Origin: CADEDH01 sp965263455
Lineage (GTDB): Bacteria; Actinomycetota; Acidimicrobiia; Acidimicrobiales; SZUA-35
Direction of reading: 5' to 3'
DNA: 64,000 nucleotides
NCBI GenBank assembly: GCA_965263455.1
Contig: CBDHHN010000004.1
Span: 2,356,001-2,420,000, forward strand
Part shown: positions 32,914-41,943 of the stretch, in pieces
Position numbering within the stretch: the stretch's first letter is position 1
Layout of the letters: each line of letters starts with the position of its first letter
Notes under the pieces: model-generated
What the model was told of the DNA's origin: nothing
The model's input: the letters and a program-made list of their open reading frames with translations, nothing else
Database searches by the model: none
Program-made: the position numbers and the translations under genes

Positions 32914-35108
32914 GAGTCCTCCCCTCGGTCGTACTCTCCCGTCGATGTCGGCTGGGGCCCGTCGGGCCCGTCGGGGCGGTCGACCGGGAACTCGAAGGGG
33001 GCCGGGTCGAGGAAGCGACGGACGACGTTGGCCGTCATGAGGGCGGTGTCGTTGTCGTAACCGTTGCGGGCCAGGGACCCGAACCACGAGATCGAGCCGA
33101 CGGAGAACACCGCACCCCCGCCCTCGGTCTCGAAGAACACGATGTCGGACCGGACGTGGGGGTCGGGTCGGGTGACGTGGACCGACCCGCCGAACTCCTC
33201 CTTCGTGCGGAGCATGTCGGGCCCGAAGTCGGTGGCCGAGGCCAGGATCACGGCGTGGGGCGGGGAGCCGAGGTGTGGATCGAACCGGTCGAGCTCCTGG
33301 CCGGCGGCCCCACCGCCCAGACCCGAGGTGCCGACCGAGCCGTCGTCGTCGGTGACGCCGTCGAGGATCCAGGCCGCCCGGCCGGTGCGGGCGTCGGGGG
33401 CCAGCCGGTAGCCGGTGGCGCGGTCGAACCCCTGGGCGCAGAAGCCGACGCCCACCAGCTCGTTGGGGGCTCGACCGAGACGCCGCCACATGCCCCCGTA
33501 CTCGCCGGTGAAGGCGTGGTAGCTCTCGCCCGGTCCGGTCTCCCAGTTGCGGACCCCGTCCTCGGCCCGCCGGAGCTCCATGGCCCCGGGCCAGGCGTCG
33601 GAGAACGCCACCCGCCAGTAGAACCCGTTGCCCCCGAGGTACAGGAGCCGGCCCCCCTGGCGCTGCCACGCCTCCAGGGCGTCGAGCATGGCCGTCGACC
33701 AGTACTCCGGGTGGGTCGAGGTCACGATGACCCGATAGGGGGCGAGGGCCTCGAGGCCGTCGTGGTGGACGTCCTCGTCGGCGATCACGTCGTGGCCCAC
33801 GTCCAGGTGGTCGAGGAAGGCGTTGAGGTCGGTGTCGGGGGTGAAGTTCCATCCGTCGGCGCCGGGACGGAGGTTGAGCACGGGCCGACGGCGGGAGCTG
33901 AACATGACCCCGCTGCCATCCCGATGGCGCTCGTACATCGACGGTCCGACCTCGGGATGATCCCGGACATAGGCGTGCTCGGGTCGGAGGCGGGTCTTGG
34001 AGGCGATGAAGTCGGCCCCCTCGAACAGCATCCGGTGATTGGCGTAGGCCAGGTAGGTGGCGGTCGACAACAGCAGGGCGACGTCGGCGGTCGGGGCGTC
34101 GACGGCGGGGCGGACGAAGAACGGGACCCGGTCGTCGCCGTCCGGGGTCTCGATCCGGAAGGCGTAGATCCCGCTCGGCAGGTCGGCCGGAACCTCGAAC
34201 TCGGCGCTCTGGGGCCAGCCGGCGTCGTACAGGTCGTCGGTGTGGAAGTGGATGGCGTCCCACTGCTCGGGGGCGTCGGTCCAGCGTTGGCTGGTGCCGT
34301 CCCACCCCGGTCCGGTGACGGCCCTCGTCGGCAACTGATGGACCAGCCCATGGCGGTGGTGGCCCGAGGTGTCGACGATGGTTCGCCCGCCCATGTCGGC
34401 CGACAGATCCCACTGGAGCGCCGTCCGATCCAGGCTGAGGCGGGGCCGGCTGATGCGCCCGTCGAACCCGCCTCGGCCCACCGTCCCGCCCAGGACCAGC
34501 TGCTGCGGTTCACCGATCGACACCGCCAGGGTCCCCAGGATCGGGTCGGCCGCCGGTTCCAGCAGGTCCCGGCCGGGGGAGCGGGTGGGGCTCGACCCGA
34601 CCCAGCCGTTCACGGTCCCGGACCCGAGTGACACCCGGGCCTCGATGTCGTACCACCGGCGGTTGGTCAAGGGCCGGTCCCGCAGCGCCACCTCCTGACC
34701 GCCGCTGCGGAGCAGGGGGACGCCGCCGACCATCACCAGCTGCAGGGCGCCGTCGCTCCCGGCCACCGTGGCCAGGATCTGGTCGTCGCCGGGGCGGGTC
34801 GGCATGACCGAGAGCCGGAGGTCGATGCTCTCGGCCGCCTCGAGCTCGCCGAGGTCGACGGTGGCGAAGCTGCCGGTGGCGAGCGGTTGTGGCTGGAGTT
34901 CGATGGTGGACGCCAGATCGGAGGCGACCACCCGCTCGGCGTAGCCCGGCCCGGACCGGGTCGGATCGCCGCAGCTGATCCGCACCAGGGACAGGGTCCC
35001 GGGGCCGGCCCGGTCGGCCGCCGCCCGCAACGTCACCGTCTCACCGGCGCGGACCGACCAGGGTTCGCAGTAGCCGACGACCGTCTTGGTGCCCGTATCG
35101 TCCGTCAT
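32910..35108 (-). CDS. N,N-dimethylformamidase large (beta) subunit-like protein
   Basis: About 732 residues. The N-terminal 'GYCEPWSVRAGETVTLRAAA', the LamG-like middle ('RRWYDIEARVSLGSGTVNGW', 'WDLSADMGGRTIVDTSGHHR') and the long C-terminal region with 'VIVTSTHPEYWSTAMLDALE', 'GGRLLYLGGNGFYWRVAFSD' and 'FVRPAV' are those of the dimethylformamidase beta subunit family. Known members hydrolyse N,N-dimethylformamide with a mononuclear iron held by tyrosines and a glutamate, together with a small alpha subunit. No small-subunit gene is adjacent, so this may be a related amidohydrolase acting on another amide. The ATG at 35108 starts the conserved part. It overlaps the FAD monooxygenase gene by four bases. 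Confidence 0.83.
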   Translation of the reverse strand: MTDDTGTKTVVGYCEPWSVRAGETVTLRAAADRAGPGTLSLVRISCGDPTRSGPGYAERVVASDLASTIELQPQPLATGSFATVDLGELEAAESIDLRLSVMPTRPGDDQILATVAGSDGALQLVMVGGVPLLRSGGQEVALRDRPLTNRRWYDIEARVSLGSGTVNGWVGSSPTRSPGRDLLEPAADPILGTLAVSIGEPQQLVLGGTVGRGGFDGRISRPRLSLDRTALQWDLSADMGGRTIVDTSGHHRHGLVHQLPTRAVTGPGWDGTSQRWTDAPEQWDAIHFHTDDLYDAGWPQSAEFEVPADLPSGIYAFRIETPDGDDRVPFFVRPAVDAPTADVALLLSTATYLAYANHRMLFEGADFIASKTRLRPEHAYVRDHPEVGPSMYERHRDGSGVMFSSRRRPVLNLRPGADGWNFTPDTDLNAFLDHLDVGHDVIADEDVHHDGLEALAPYRVIVTSTHPEYWSTAMLDALEAWQRQGGRLLYLGGNGFYWRVAFSDAWPGAMELRRAEDGVRNWETGPGESYHAFTGEYGGMWRRLGRAPNELVGVGFCAQGFDRATGYRLAPDARTGRAAWILDGVTDDDGSVGTSGLGGGAAGQELDRFDPHLGSPPHAVILASATDFGPDMLRTKEEFGGSVHVTRPDPHVRSDIVFFETEGGGAVFSVGSISWFGSLARNGYDNDTALMTANVVRRFLDPAPFEFPVDRPDGPDGPQPTSTGEYDRGEDS

Positions 35109-35264
35109 GTTCGTCCGTTCTCGTCGTCGCCCGTTCACTGGTGCCCGGCATCGGGGGTCCGGCCCCACGACCGGTCGGTGGGAACCGTTGACCCTCCGAC
35201 GTCGTCCAATCGTCGATGGGCCGGGAGCGGCCGTTCAACGATCATCACGAGAACCGGAGATGCC

Positions 35265-36191
35265 GTGCCGACCTCACGTTTAGCGCTTTTGCCCGTACTT
35301 TTCACCTTGGCCGGCGTCGCGCTGGCCGCGCTCGTCCTGTCCGCCTGCGGCGACGGCGGGCCCGACACGGCGGCCGTGGACGGGGGTGCCGACCCCGGCA
35401 CCGACGAGGTCCCGGATCCCGCCGCCGACCCGGCCCCGGCCGGAGGCGGCGGCGCCGGCCCGTCGGGGCCGTCGCCGGTGGGCGACTGGGTGCTGGACCG
35501 GGCCACCGTCGACGGAGCGGTCCTCGAGGTGCCGGTCGAACCGGTCGAGTTGCGGTTGGCGGCGGGCGAGATCGGCGGCTCCGGCGGCTGCAACCAGTTC
35601 GGGGGTGGTGTCGAACTCGGGGCCGACGGCTCGTTCACCACGTTCGAGGTGGCGATCACCGAGATGGCCTGCGTGGGCCCGTCGATGGGGTTCGAGGCCG
35701 TCTACGTCGACGGCCTGTTCCGGGCCACCGCGTTCGCCGTGACCCCGGACGGGCTCGTGCTTTCCGGTGAGGGGGTCGAGCTCGCCTACCGACCGGCGGC
35801 TCCGGCCGTGAACGCCCCGTTGTCCGGCACCACCTGGAGGTTCGACACCGTGTTCTCGGGCCAGGGGGTGGAGCGGGCGGCGTCGACGGCCCGGCTCGAC
35901 AAGCCCGAGGTGACCCTGGTCGTGGGCGAGGGCGAGGGCGAGAGCGACGCCGTCCTCGCCTCGGCCGACTGTGGGTCGGTCACCCTGATGGTGATCGGCG
36001 ACGACGCCGCCGGTGGGGCCGTCTCCTTCGAGACCGCCCCCGACGCCGGGCCGGCGTGCGACGATCCCGAGAGCAACCTCCTGGCCGCCTACGACGGCCT
36101 CGTCGCCGCCACCGGATTCCAGATCGTGGAGCAGCGTCTGACCTTCATCGGCTTCGAGGGTGAGACGGTCGGCTTCGTGGCCAAGGGCTGA
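35265..36191 (+). CDS. Lipoprotein with two META (HslJ-like) domains
   Basis: About 308 residues. A signal peptide ('LLPVLFTLAGVALAALVLSA') ends in the lipobox LSAC, so it is a membrane-anchored lipoprotein. An Asp/Pro/Gly-rich linker follows. The first META domain contains 'EIGGSGGCNQFGGGVELGAD' and 'VAITEMACVGPSMGFEAVYV', the conserved GCN and MAC...E motifs of HslJ-like proteins. The second begins 'PLSGTTWRFDTVFSGQGVER' and is more divergent. Such domains are linked to stress or metal/antibiotic tolerance in other bacteria. The GTG at 35265 has GGAG five bases upstream. It is divergent from the dimethylformamidase-like gene. Confidence 0.85.
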   Translation: MPTSRLALLPVLFTLAGVALAALVLSACGDGGPDTAAVDGGADPGTDEVPDPAADPAPAGGGGAGPSGPSPVGDWVLDRATVDGAVLEVPVEPVELRLAAGEIGGSGGCNQFGGGVELGADGSFTTFEVAITEMACVGPSMGFEAVYVDGLFRATAFAVTPDGLVLSGEGVELAYRPAAPAVNAPLSGTTWRFDTVFSGQGVERAASTARLDKPEVTLVVGEGEGESDAVLASADCGSVTLMVIGDDAAGGAVSFETAPDAGPACDDPESNLLAAYDGLVAATGFQIVEQRLTFIGFEGETVGFVAKG

Positions 36192-36223
36192 CGGCGGGCG
36201 GAAACCGTACCCGACGTTCCCCC

Positions 36224-36251
36224 TGGACAGGGGCCCGTCGCTGAGTAGCAT
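36224..36251 (+). promoter_or_regulatory. Promoter of the Tad pilus locus (TGGACA - 16 bp - TAGCAT)
   Basis: TGGACA (36224-36229) and TAGCAT (36246-36251) are spaced by 16 bases in the 243-base gap before the first tad gene. The predicted 5' leader is about 175 bases. I looked for a c-di-GMP or other riboswitch in the leader (36258-36434) and saw no known consensus. Confidence 0.5.
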
Positions 36252-36434
36252 TACCTGCGGAAGCGGGGAGAAGCTTCTCGACGGATGGTCCCTGGGGACT
36301 GGGCGACGGCTTGGAAAACACGGCGGTCGGTTGGGTCCGGATGTCGGCTGGGTGCAGTGGTTTTCCCATGACCTGACCACAACCTGTCGAGGGCGACCAG
36401 ACGTGATGCCGTTCCGCCGCGGGCGGTGGTCCCG

Positions 36435-37154
36435 ATGACCACCGCCACCACCGACACGATGACGCCAGCCCGGGGTGCCGAGCGCGGCCCCGCTCCGTCG
36501 GGCCTGCCCCAACCGGTTGGACCGGGGGTGGGGCGATCGCGCCGTCAGCAGCTGCCGTGGATCGCCCTCGGGGTGCTGTCGATCGTGATGTCGATGCTGG
36601 GGTTCACCCTGTGGTCGGCCCAGCAGGACGCCCGCAGCCCGGCCCTGGTCGCCGGCCGGACCATCGCCGCCGGGGAGACCATCCAGTCCACCGACCTGGT
36701 CGTGGTCGAGATCGGGGCCGGTTCGGGGATGACGGTCCTGGGGCTCGACCAGGAGGACGTGGTCGTCGGCCGGGTGGCCCGGGGCCCCATCCCCATGGGC
36801 ACGCCGTTGTCGTCGGCCCTGGTGGTGGCGCCCTCGGAATCGGTCCCCGAGGGTGGGGCCGTGGTCGGCCTGTTGTTGGAGCCCGGCCAGTACCCGACCG
36901 GCACCCTCCGGGCCGGGGATCGTGTGGGCCTCGTCGTCACCGGTCCGGCCTTTGCTCCGAGTGGCGGCACCGGCGACGCCGACCCCGGCGGCGACCGGCT
37001 GGCCGAGGCCACGGTGTGGTCGGTGGAGCCGGTGTTGGAGGGCCGCCGCCAGCTGTTCGTGTCGCTCCTGGTGGCCGAGGCGTCGGCCGATGCCGCGGCC
37101 GACGCCGCCTCCTCCGACCGGGTCCGTCTCGTCCTGCTGAGGGCCGGCGGATGA
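36435..37154 (+). CDS. SAF-domain pilus assembly protein, CpaB/RcpC-like
   Basis: About 239 residues. One N-terminal transmembrane helix ('LPWIALGVLSIVMSMLGFTL') is followed by a SAF domain ('SPALVAGRTIAAGETIQSTD') and an RcpC-like beta region. CpaB proteins sit in the periplasmic/outer side of Tad machines. The gene opens the locus and overlaps the next gene by four bases (ATGA). The ATG at 36435 is used; a GTG at 36426 is in frame. The 5' leader is long. There is no secretin gene, as expected for a Gram-positive-type Tad system. Confidence 0.8.
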   Translation: MTTATTDTMTPARGAERGPAPSGLPQPVGPGVGRSRRQQLPWIALGVLSIVMSMLGFTLWSAQQDARSPALVAGRTIAAGETIQSTDLVVVEIGAGSGMTVLGLDQEDVVVGRVARGPIPMGTPLSSALVVAPSESVPEGGAVVGLLLEPGQYPTGTLRAGDRVGLVVTGPAFAPSGGTGDADPGGDRLAEATVWSVEPVLEGRRQLFVSLLVAEASADAAADAASSDRVRLVLLRAGG

Positions 37155-38474
37155 TCATCGCCGTCGCCTCTCGCAAGGCGAGTCCGGGGGTCACGACCCT
37201 GGCCACCCTCATCGCCGCCCGTTGGCCCGGGCCCGAGGCCGTCCGGCTGGTTCTCGAAGCCGATCCCTCGGGCGGGACCCTGGCCGCTCGATGGTCGACC
37301 GCCCACGGCCTCACCTGGGAGCCCGGGCTGCTCGCCCTGTCCACCAGTCGACGCCCGGCCACGCCCGCCACCGTGGTCGACGTGGCCCAACCGGTGGCCG
37401 AGGGTCTGTGGGTCGCCGCCGCCCCACCCGGGCCGGACCAGGTCGGAGCGGCCCTGACCAGGCTGGGCGAGGCAGGGGCCGAGATGCTGGCCGCCGCGCC
37501 GGGTCTGGTGACCGTGGCCGACTGCGGACGGCTCAGCGTCGACTCGCCCGCCCTGGCCCTGGCCCGCCGGGCCGAACTCACGGTGCTGGTCTGTCGACCC
37601 CGGCTGGAGGAGGTCCACGCCCTGGTGCCGGCCGTGGCCGAGCTGGTCGACGCCGGTTGCCGGCTGGGGCTGGTGACCGTGGGTGACGAGCCCTACGGCC
37701 CGGCCGAGGTGGCGGCCAACCTCGGCCTCGACCTCCTGGGCGTCGTCCCCGTGGACGGGCGGGCCGCCGACCTCTACCTCCGTCAGGGCCTGACCGCCGG
37801 GCGGGCCTTCCGCCGATCGGCCCTGGCCGCGGCGGCGGCCGACGTCGTCGCCGCCATCGCCGTCCGGTGTCCCGACCCCGGCGCCGCCGTCGATGCCCCG
37901 GCCTCGACCTCGCCCCCGCCCGCGACCCCGACCTTGGTTGCGCCCTCGGCCCCGGCCTCAACCTCGGCCTCGACCTCGACCCCGGCCGTGACCTCGGTTG
38001 CGGCCTCGGGTGCCGGCGCCCCGGGTGCGGTCGCCTCCGGCCCGCCGGTCGGTCCCGGCCCTCGTGGTGGGCGGTGGCCCGGCCGACACCGAGGCTCCGG
38101 TCGGGTCGGCCCGGGTGGTCGGCCGGGGCGAGCCGCCGACGGCGGTTCCCCTCGTGACCTCGCCCGGTTCGGAACCGGTGGTCGAGGTCGTGATCGACGA
38201 AGGCCGTTCCTGGCCCCGGTTCCGGTCGCAGCAGGCGGTCCCACCGCCCGAACGACCCGAACGACCCGAACGGCCCCTGCGCCCGCCGCCCGGGGAGCCG
38301 ACGCCCGGCCCCGTCTCGGGCGACCGGGCCTCCGACCTCACCTCCGACCCCACCTTCGACACGGGATCCGATGGCGAGGAGGCGGCGCCGTTGTCACCGG
38401 CCATGCTGGCCGCCCTCTCGGCGGGCGCCGACACCGGGGACCGACACCATCGGGTTGAGGGGGACGGGCCATGA
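37151..38474 (+). CDS. CpaE/TadZ-like MinD-family ATPase with apparent frameshift in the C-terminal linker
   Basis: Residues 1-250 form a MinD/CpaE-like P-loop fold. 'MIIAVASRKASPGVTTLATL' is the deviant Walker A region, 'VTVADCGRLSVDSPALALAR' is the Walker B/A' area, and 'LGVVPVDGRAADLYLRQGLT' is near the end. The usual Lys-Gly-Gly-x-Gly-Lys is reduced to 'KASPGVTT', so ATP binding may be weak. A Pro/Ser/Thr-rich linker follows. Near 38055-38063 the coding signal moves to another frame: the frame used so far turns into Arg/Gly-rich sequence and stops at 38458, while the +1 frame has strong GC at codon third positions, ends 'LSPAMLAALSAGADTGDRHH' and overlaps the tadA ATG as ATGA. I therefore extend the gene to 38474 with a frameshift. 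A sequencing error cannot be excluded. Confidence 0.7.
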
Positions 38475-39811
38475 GCCGATCGTCGGCCGGGCCCGGCCTG
38501 GCCGGCGCGATCCGCAACGCGGTGGCCGACCGGCTGGCCCGATGGGAGGCGACCGAGACCGCCGCCGGCCGGCCCCCCACGACCGACGACATCGAGGTCC
38601 GGGGGCGACAGCTCGTGGTCCATATGGTCGAGACCGCCTCCCAGCGGCGGCTGGCGTCGGGCCGTCCGGCGCTGTCCGAGGCCGAGGAGGACGCGCTCAT
38701 CGCCGAGGTCGGCTCCCGCCTGTTCGGTCACGGTGTCCTCGACCAGCTCCTGGCCGACGACACCAACGAGAACATCGTGGCCAACGGGCACGACAACGTG
38801 ATCCTGACCAAGGTCGGCGGGCATCGGGTCCCCGGTCCGCCCCTGGCCGACTCCGAGGAGGAGTTCGAGCAGCTGATCCGCCGCTGGGCGGCCACCGATG
38901 GTCGGACCGAGCGGCGCTTCGACGACTCCCAGCCCTATCTCGACCTGCGCCTGCCCGACGGGAGCCGGCTCCACGCCATCAAGGGGGTCACGTCCCGGAT
39001 CTGCGTGTCGATCCGCAAGCATCGGCACCTCACCGTCACCCTCGACGAGCTGGTCGGGCTGGGCACCATCGACCCAACCCTGGCCCACGCCTTGGGCTGC
39101 GCCATACGACCGCCCCTGCCGTGCTCGATCCTGGTCGCCGGAGGCACCGACACCGGCAAGACGACCTTCGCCCGCGGTCTCATCTCCGAGATCCCCATCC
39201 AGGAGCGCCTGGTCGTCATCGAGGACAACGCCGAACTGGGCCTGGAGTTCGATCCTCGCCGCGCCGCCCACGTCGTCGAGATGGAGGTCCGCCAACCCAA
39301 CATCGAGGGGGCGGGTGGCATCGGCATGGACGTGCTCGGCCGCCAGGCCCTCCGCATGCGGCCCGACCGTCTCATCATCGGCGAGTGCCGGTCGGGCCAC
39401 GAGGTACGAACCATGCTCGAGGCCATGAACTCGGGCCACGAGGGCTCGATCACCACCGTCCACGCCGACTCCTCGCTGTCGGCCCTGACCAAGATGCAGA
39501 CCTATGCCCTGACCGGGGCCGACGCCCTGTCGATGGAGGCCTCGGCCCACCTGATCAGCCTGGTCCTGCACCTGGTGGTCCACCTCCGGAAGCTCCCCGA
39601 CGGAACCCGGGTCGTGTCGTCGGTTCGGGAGATCACGGGGGCCAGGGGCGACCAGGTCATCTCCAACGAGGTGTGGGCCGACGGGGGCGACGGCCGGGGC
39701 CGCCAGACCGAGGTCGGATTCACCCCGCGGCTGCTGGAGCGCCTCCGGGCCTCGGGCTTCGACCACCGGGCCGGTCTCGGCCCCGACTGGCTGGGGGCGG
39801 CCGGTGGGTGA
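38471..39811 (+). CDS. tadA: Tad pilus assembly ATPase (VirB11/CpaF family)
   Basis: About 446 residues. Walker A is 'SILVAGGTDTGKTTFARGLI' (GGTDTGKT in place of the common GGTGSGKT). The Asp box is 'RLVVIEDNAELGL', the Walker B region 'LRMRPDRLIIGECRSGHEVR', and the His box 'GHEGSITTVHADSSLSAL'. The N-terminal 'DELVGLGTIDPTLAHALGCA' is the helical part before the core. The protein forms a cytoplasmic hexamer that powers pilus assembly. It overlaps the preceding gene by four bases and tadB by eight, so the locus is tightly coupled. Confidence 0.93.
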   Translation: MSRSSAGPGLAGAIRNAVADRLARWEATETAAGRPPTTDDIEVRGRQLVVHMVETASQRRLASGRPALSEAEEDALIAEVGSRLFGHGVLDQLLADDTNENIVANGHDNVILTKVGGHRVPGPPLADSEEEFEQLIRRWAATDGRTERRFDDSQPYLDLRLPDGSRLHAIKGVTSRICVSIRKHRHLTVTLDELVGLGTIDPTLAHALGCAIRPPLPCSILVAGGTDTGKTTFARGLISEIPIQERLVVIEDNAELGLEFDPRRAAHVVEMEVRQPNIEGAGGIGMDVLGRQALRMRPDRLIIGECRSGHEVRTMLEAMNSGHEGSITTVHADSSLSALTKMQTYALTGADALSMEASAHLISLVLHLVVHLRKLPDGTRVVSSVREITGARGDQVISNEVWADGGDGRGRQTEVGFTPRLLERLRASGFDHRAGLGPDWLGAAGG

Positions 39812-40733
39812 CGCCGTGGTGGCCCTGGTGTGCGGCGCCGGGTTCGGTGTCGGGCTGCTCCTGGTCGTGCTGGGCCTGCGCGGGGTGTGGCGGTCGCCCG
39901 GCGAGCTCCTGCCCGGCGGCTGGTCGCCCCCCGATCGGCTCCGGCTGCGGGCCGGGCTTGCCGTCGGCGCCGCCGTGGCGCTGTTCGCCCTGACCGGTTG
40001 GCCCGCCGCCGCCCTCTTCGCCGCCATCGCCGGGTTCGCCGCCCCCACCCTGGTCGGGGCCGAGCGACGGCGACGGGAGGAGGTGGCCCGGATCGAGGCC
40101 ATCGCCGCCTGGGCCGAACAGCTCCGCGACACCATCGGCGCCTCGGCCGGCCTCCAGGAGGCCATCGCCGTGACCGCCCGGGTGGCCCCGGTCGAGATCC
40201 GTCCGGCGGTCCAGGAACTGGCCGCCGGGCTGCGTCGGGCGCCGCTCGCCGATCAGCTCCGGGCCTTCGCCCACCGGATCGACGATCCGACCGCCGATCA
40301 GATCGTGGTGGCCCTGATCATGGCGTCGGAACGGCGGGGTCGGCATCTGGGCCGCCTGTTGGGCGAGGTGGCGGCCGCCGGTCGGGACGACGTCACCATG
40401 CGGGTCCGGACCGAGACCAGCCGGGCCCAGGTCTATTCCGACGCCAAGGTGGTGTCCGGGATCGTGGTGGGGATGTTCGCCTTCCTCCTGCTGTTCAACC
40501 GGACCTATCTCGAAGCCTTCGACCGCCTCGACGGCCAGCTCGTGCTGGCCGCCATCGGCTCGCTGTGGATCGCCGCCCTGTGGGGTATCGCCCGCCTGTC
40601 GGTCATCCGGCGCCCGCCCCGGATCCTGGCCCCCGCCGCGACGGGCGACGCCGGGCGGGGCGCCGGTTCCGGCGGTGCCCGGCCGCCATCGCCGGGTCGG
40701 CCGGTGGGCGTCACCCGATGGGGGGTGGGGTAG
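39804..40733 (+). CDS. tadB: Tad inner-membrane platform protein TadB
   Basis: About 309 residues with three or four hydrophobic segments and a central GspF-like cytoplasmic domain ('ARIEAIAAWAEQLRDTIGAS', 'AGLQEAIAVTARVAPVEIRP', 'IVVALIMASERRGRHLGRLL'). TadB and TadC form the inner-membrane platform that works with the TadA ATPase. The GTG at 39804 overlaps the tadA stop by eight bases. The last 35 residues are Gly/Pro/Arg-rich. The gene ends with TAG directly before the tadC ATG. Confidence 0.88.
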   Translation: MGDAVVALVCGAGFGVGLLLVVLGLRGVWRSPGELLPGGWSPPDRLRLRAGLAVGAAVALFALTGWPAAALFAAIAGFAAPTLVGAERRRREEVARIEAIAAWAEQLRDTIGASAGLQEAIAVTARVAPVEIRPAVQELAAGLRRAPLADQLRAFAHRIDDPTADQIVVALIMASERRGRHLGRLLGEVAAAGRDDVTMRVRTETSRAQVYSDAKVVSGIVVGMFAFLLLFNRTYLEAFDRLDGQLVLAAIGSLWIAALWGIARLSVIRRPPRILAPAATGDAGRGAGSGGARPPSPGRPVGVTRWGVG

Positions 40734-41633
40734 ATGTGGATCCCCGTCGGGCTCGGGACCCTGGCCGGGTTCGGTCTGTGGTGTCTGCTCCGGGCCTTCA
40801 TCCGGCCCGTCGTTCCCCTCGACCGTGCCCTGGCCGTCCTCGACCGTCCCCGGCCCACCGCCGGGGCCGGGGCCGGGGCCGACGGTCGGAGCGATCTCGA
40901 CTCGGTGGCCGAGCGCATCGGGGCCTGGATCATGACCGTGACCGGTTCCGAGCTGCGTTCGCTGTCGACCGAGCTGGCGGTGCTGGAGCGAAGCGAGGAG
41001 GTCCACCTGGTGGAGCGGATCAAGACCGGCGCCTTCTACGCCCTCGTGCCGGTCCTGGTCTGGTTCATCGGTTGGTCGTTCAGCACCAGCTTCGCCCCGC
41101 CGGTCGCCTACCCCCTGGCCATGGTGGTCGGAGCGGTGGCGGGCTGGTTCGTGACCGACGCCCAGGTCCGGGCCCGGGCCACGGCCCGGCGTCGCGAGTT
41201 CGACGCCGCCCTCGTCACCTACCTGTCGCTGGTGTCGATCCTGCTGTCGGGCGGGGCCGGTGTCCAGGAGGCGCTCCGGGTGGCGGTCGACTCCGGTCGG
41301 GGTTGGCCGTTCCTGGTCCTGCGTCGGGCGCTGAACGACGCCCGCCTGCGCGGCCTCTCCCCCTGGACTGCCCTGGGCGACCACGGTCGCCGTCTCGGTC
41401 TCGATCGACTCGTCGACCTGGCCGCCACCATGGAGCTGGCCGGCACCTCGGGGGCCCAGGTCAGGGACAGCCTGGTGACCAAGGCCGCGGCCCTCCGGAC
41501 CCACGAGCTGGCCCGCATCGAACGCGAGGCCGGCAACCGGACCACGGCCATGGTCGGCCCGACCGGCCTGATGCTCACCGGGTTCGTGATCCTCGTCATC
41601 TACCCCGCCTTCCAGGCCGTCCTCGACCTGTGA
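40734..41633 (+). CDS. tadC: Tad inner-membrane platform protein TadC
   Basis: About 299 residues. It begins with a helix ('MWIPVGLGTLAGFGLWCLLR'), has a T2SSF domain with 'REFDAALVTYLSLVSILLSG' and 'GAGVQEALRVAVDSGRGWPF', two more helices in the middle, and ends with 'LMLTGFVILVIYPAFQAVLD', a typical TadC tail. It pairs with TadB. The ATG follows the tadB stop without a gap. An 'RERAGN' like helix ('ELARIEREAGNRTTAMVGPT') before the last helix is also usual. Confidence 0.88.
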   Translation: MWIPVGLGTLAGFGLWCLLRAFIRPVVPLDRALAVLDRPRPTAGAGAGADGRSDLDSVAERIGAWIMTVTGSELRSLSTELAVLERSEEVHLVERIKTGAFYALVPVLVWFIGWSFSTSFAPPVAYPLAMVVGAVAGWFVTDAQVRARATARRREFDAALVTYLSLVSILLSGGAGVQEALRVAVDSGRGWPFLVLRRALNDARLRGLSPWTALGDHGRRLGLDRLVDLAATMELAGTSGAQVRDSLVTKAAALRTHELARIEREAGNRTTAMVGPTGLMLTGFVILVIYPAFQAVLDL

Positions 41634-41703
41634 GCACGTCGGCCCCGACCCGGCCCCACCGACCGCACAACCGAAACCACCCGCAACCAACAGGAGCACC
41701 GCC

Positions 41704-41943
41704 ATGACCGCCCATCACCTGTACCGCCTGTCGGTCCGGGCCCACAGCACCGTCTGGCTCGGGCTCGACGCCGCCGGCCGAGCCCTGGCCCGCCGGGTCG
41801 ACGTCGGCGACGAGCGGGGCGACGTCGCCGCCCGTACCGTCGGCATCGCCATCATGGCCGCCCTCGCCATCGCCGTCGGCGGGATCATCACGACCAAGGT
41901 CACCGGGAAGGCCGAGTCGATCAACCTCGACGCCGGGCCCTGA
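41704..41943 (+). CDS. Flp-like pilin subunit, short
   Basis: About 79 residues. A basic N-terminal half is followed by 'ERGDVAARTVGIAIMAALAI' and a short hydrophobic helix continuing 'AVGGIITTKVTGKAES'. The position between tadC and the TadE-like genes, the small size and the single helix agree with a Flp pilin or class of pseudopilin, although the leader is longer than usual and the classical Gly|x-x-x-x-Glu-Tyr processing site is not clear. AGGAG lies seven bases before the ATG, the best ribosome binding site in the locus, as would suit a highly expressed pilin. Confidence 0.72.
   Translation: MTAHHLYRLSVRAHSTVWLGLDAAGRALARRVDVGDERGDVAARTVGIAIMAALAIAVGGIITTKVTGKAESINLDAGP

Noticed and set aside
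36258..36434. Riboswitch in the 175-base leader of the Tad locus
   Set aside because: I compared it by eye with c-di-GMP (GEMM) and ydaO consensus elements and found no match; the leader may simply be long.
38471..39811. TadA inactive because of altered Walker A (GGTDTGKT)
   Set aside because: The lysine and threonine needed for nucleotide binding are present and the Walker B and His boxes are intact; a Gly-Ser to Asp-Thr change in this loop is tolerated in P-loop proteins.
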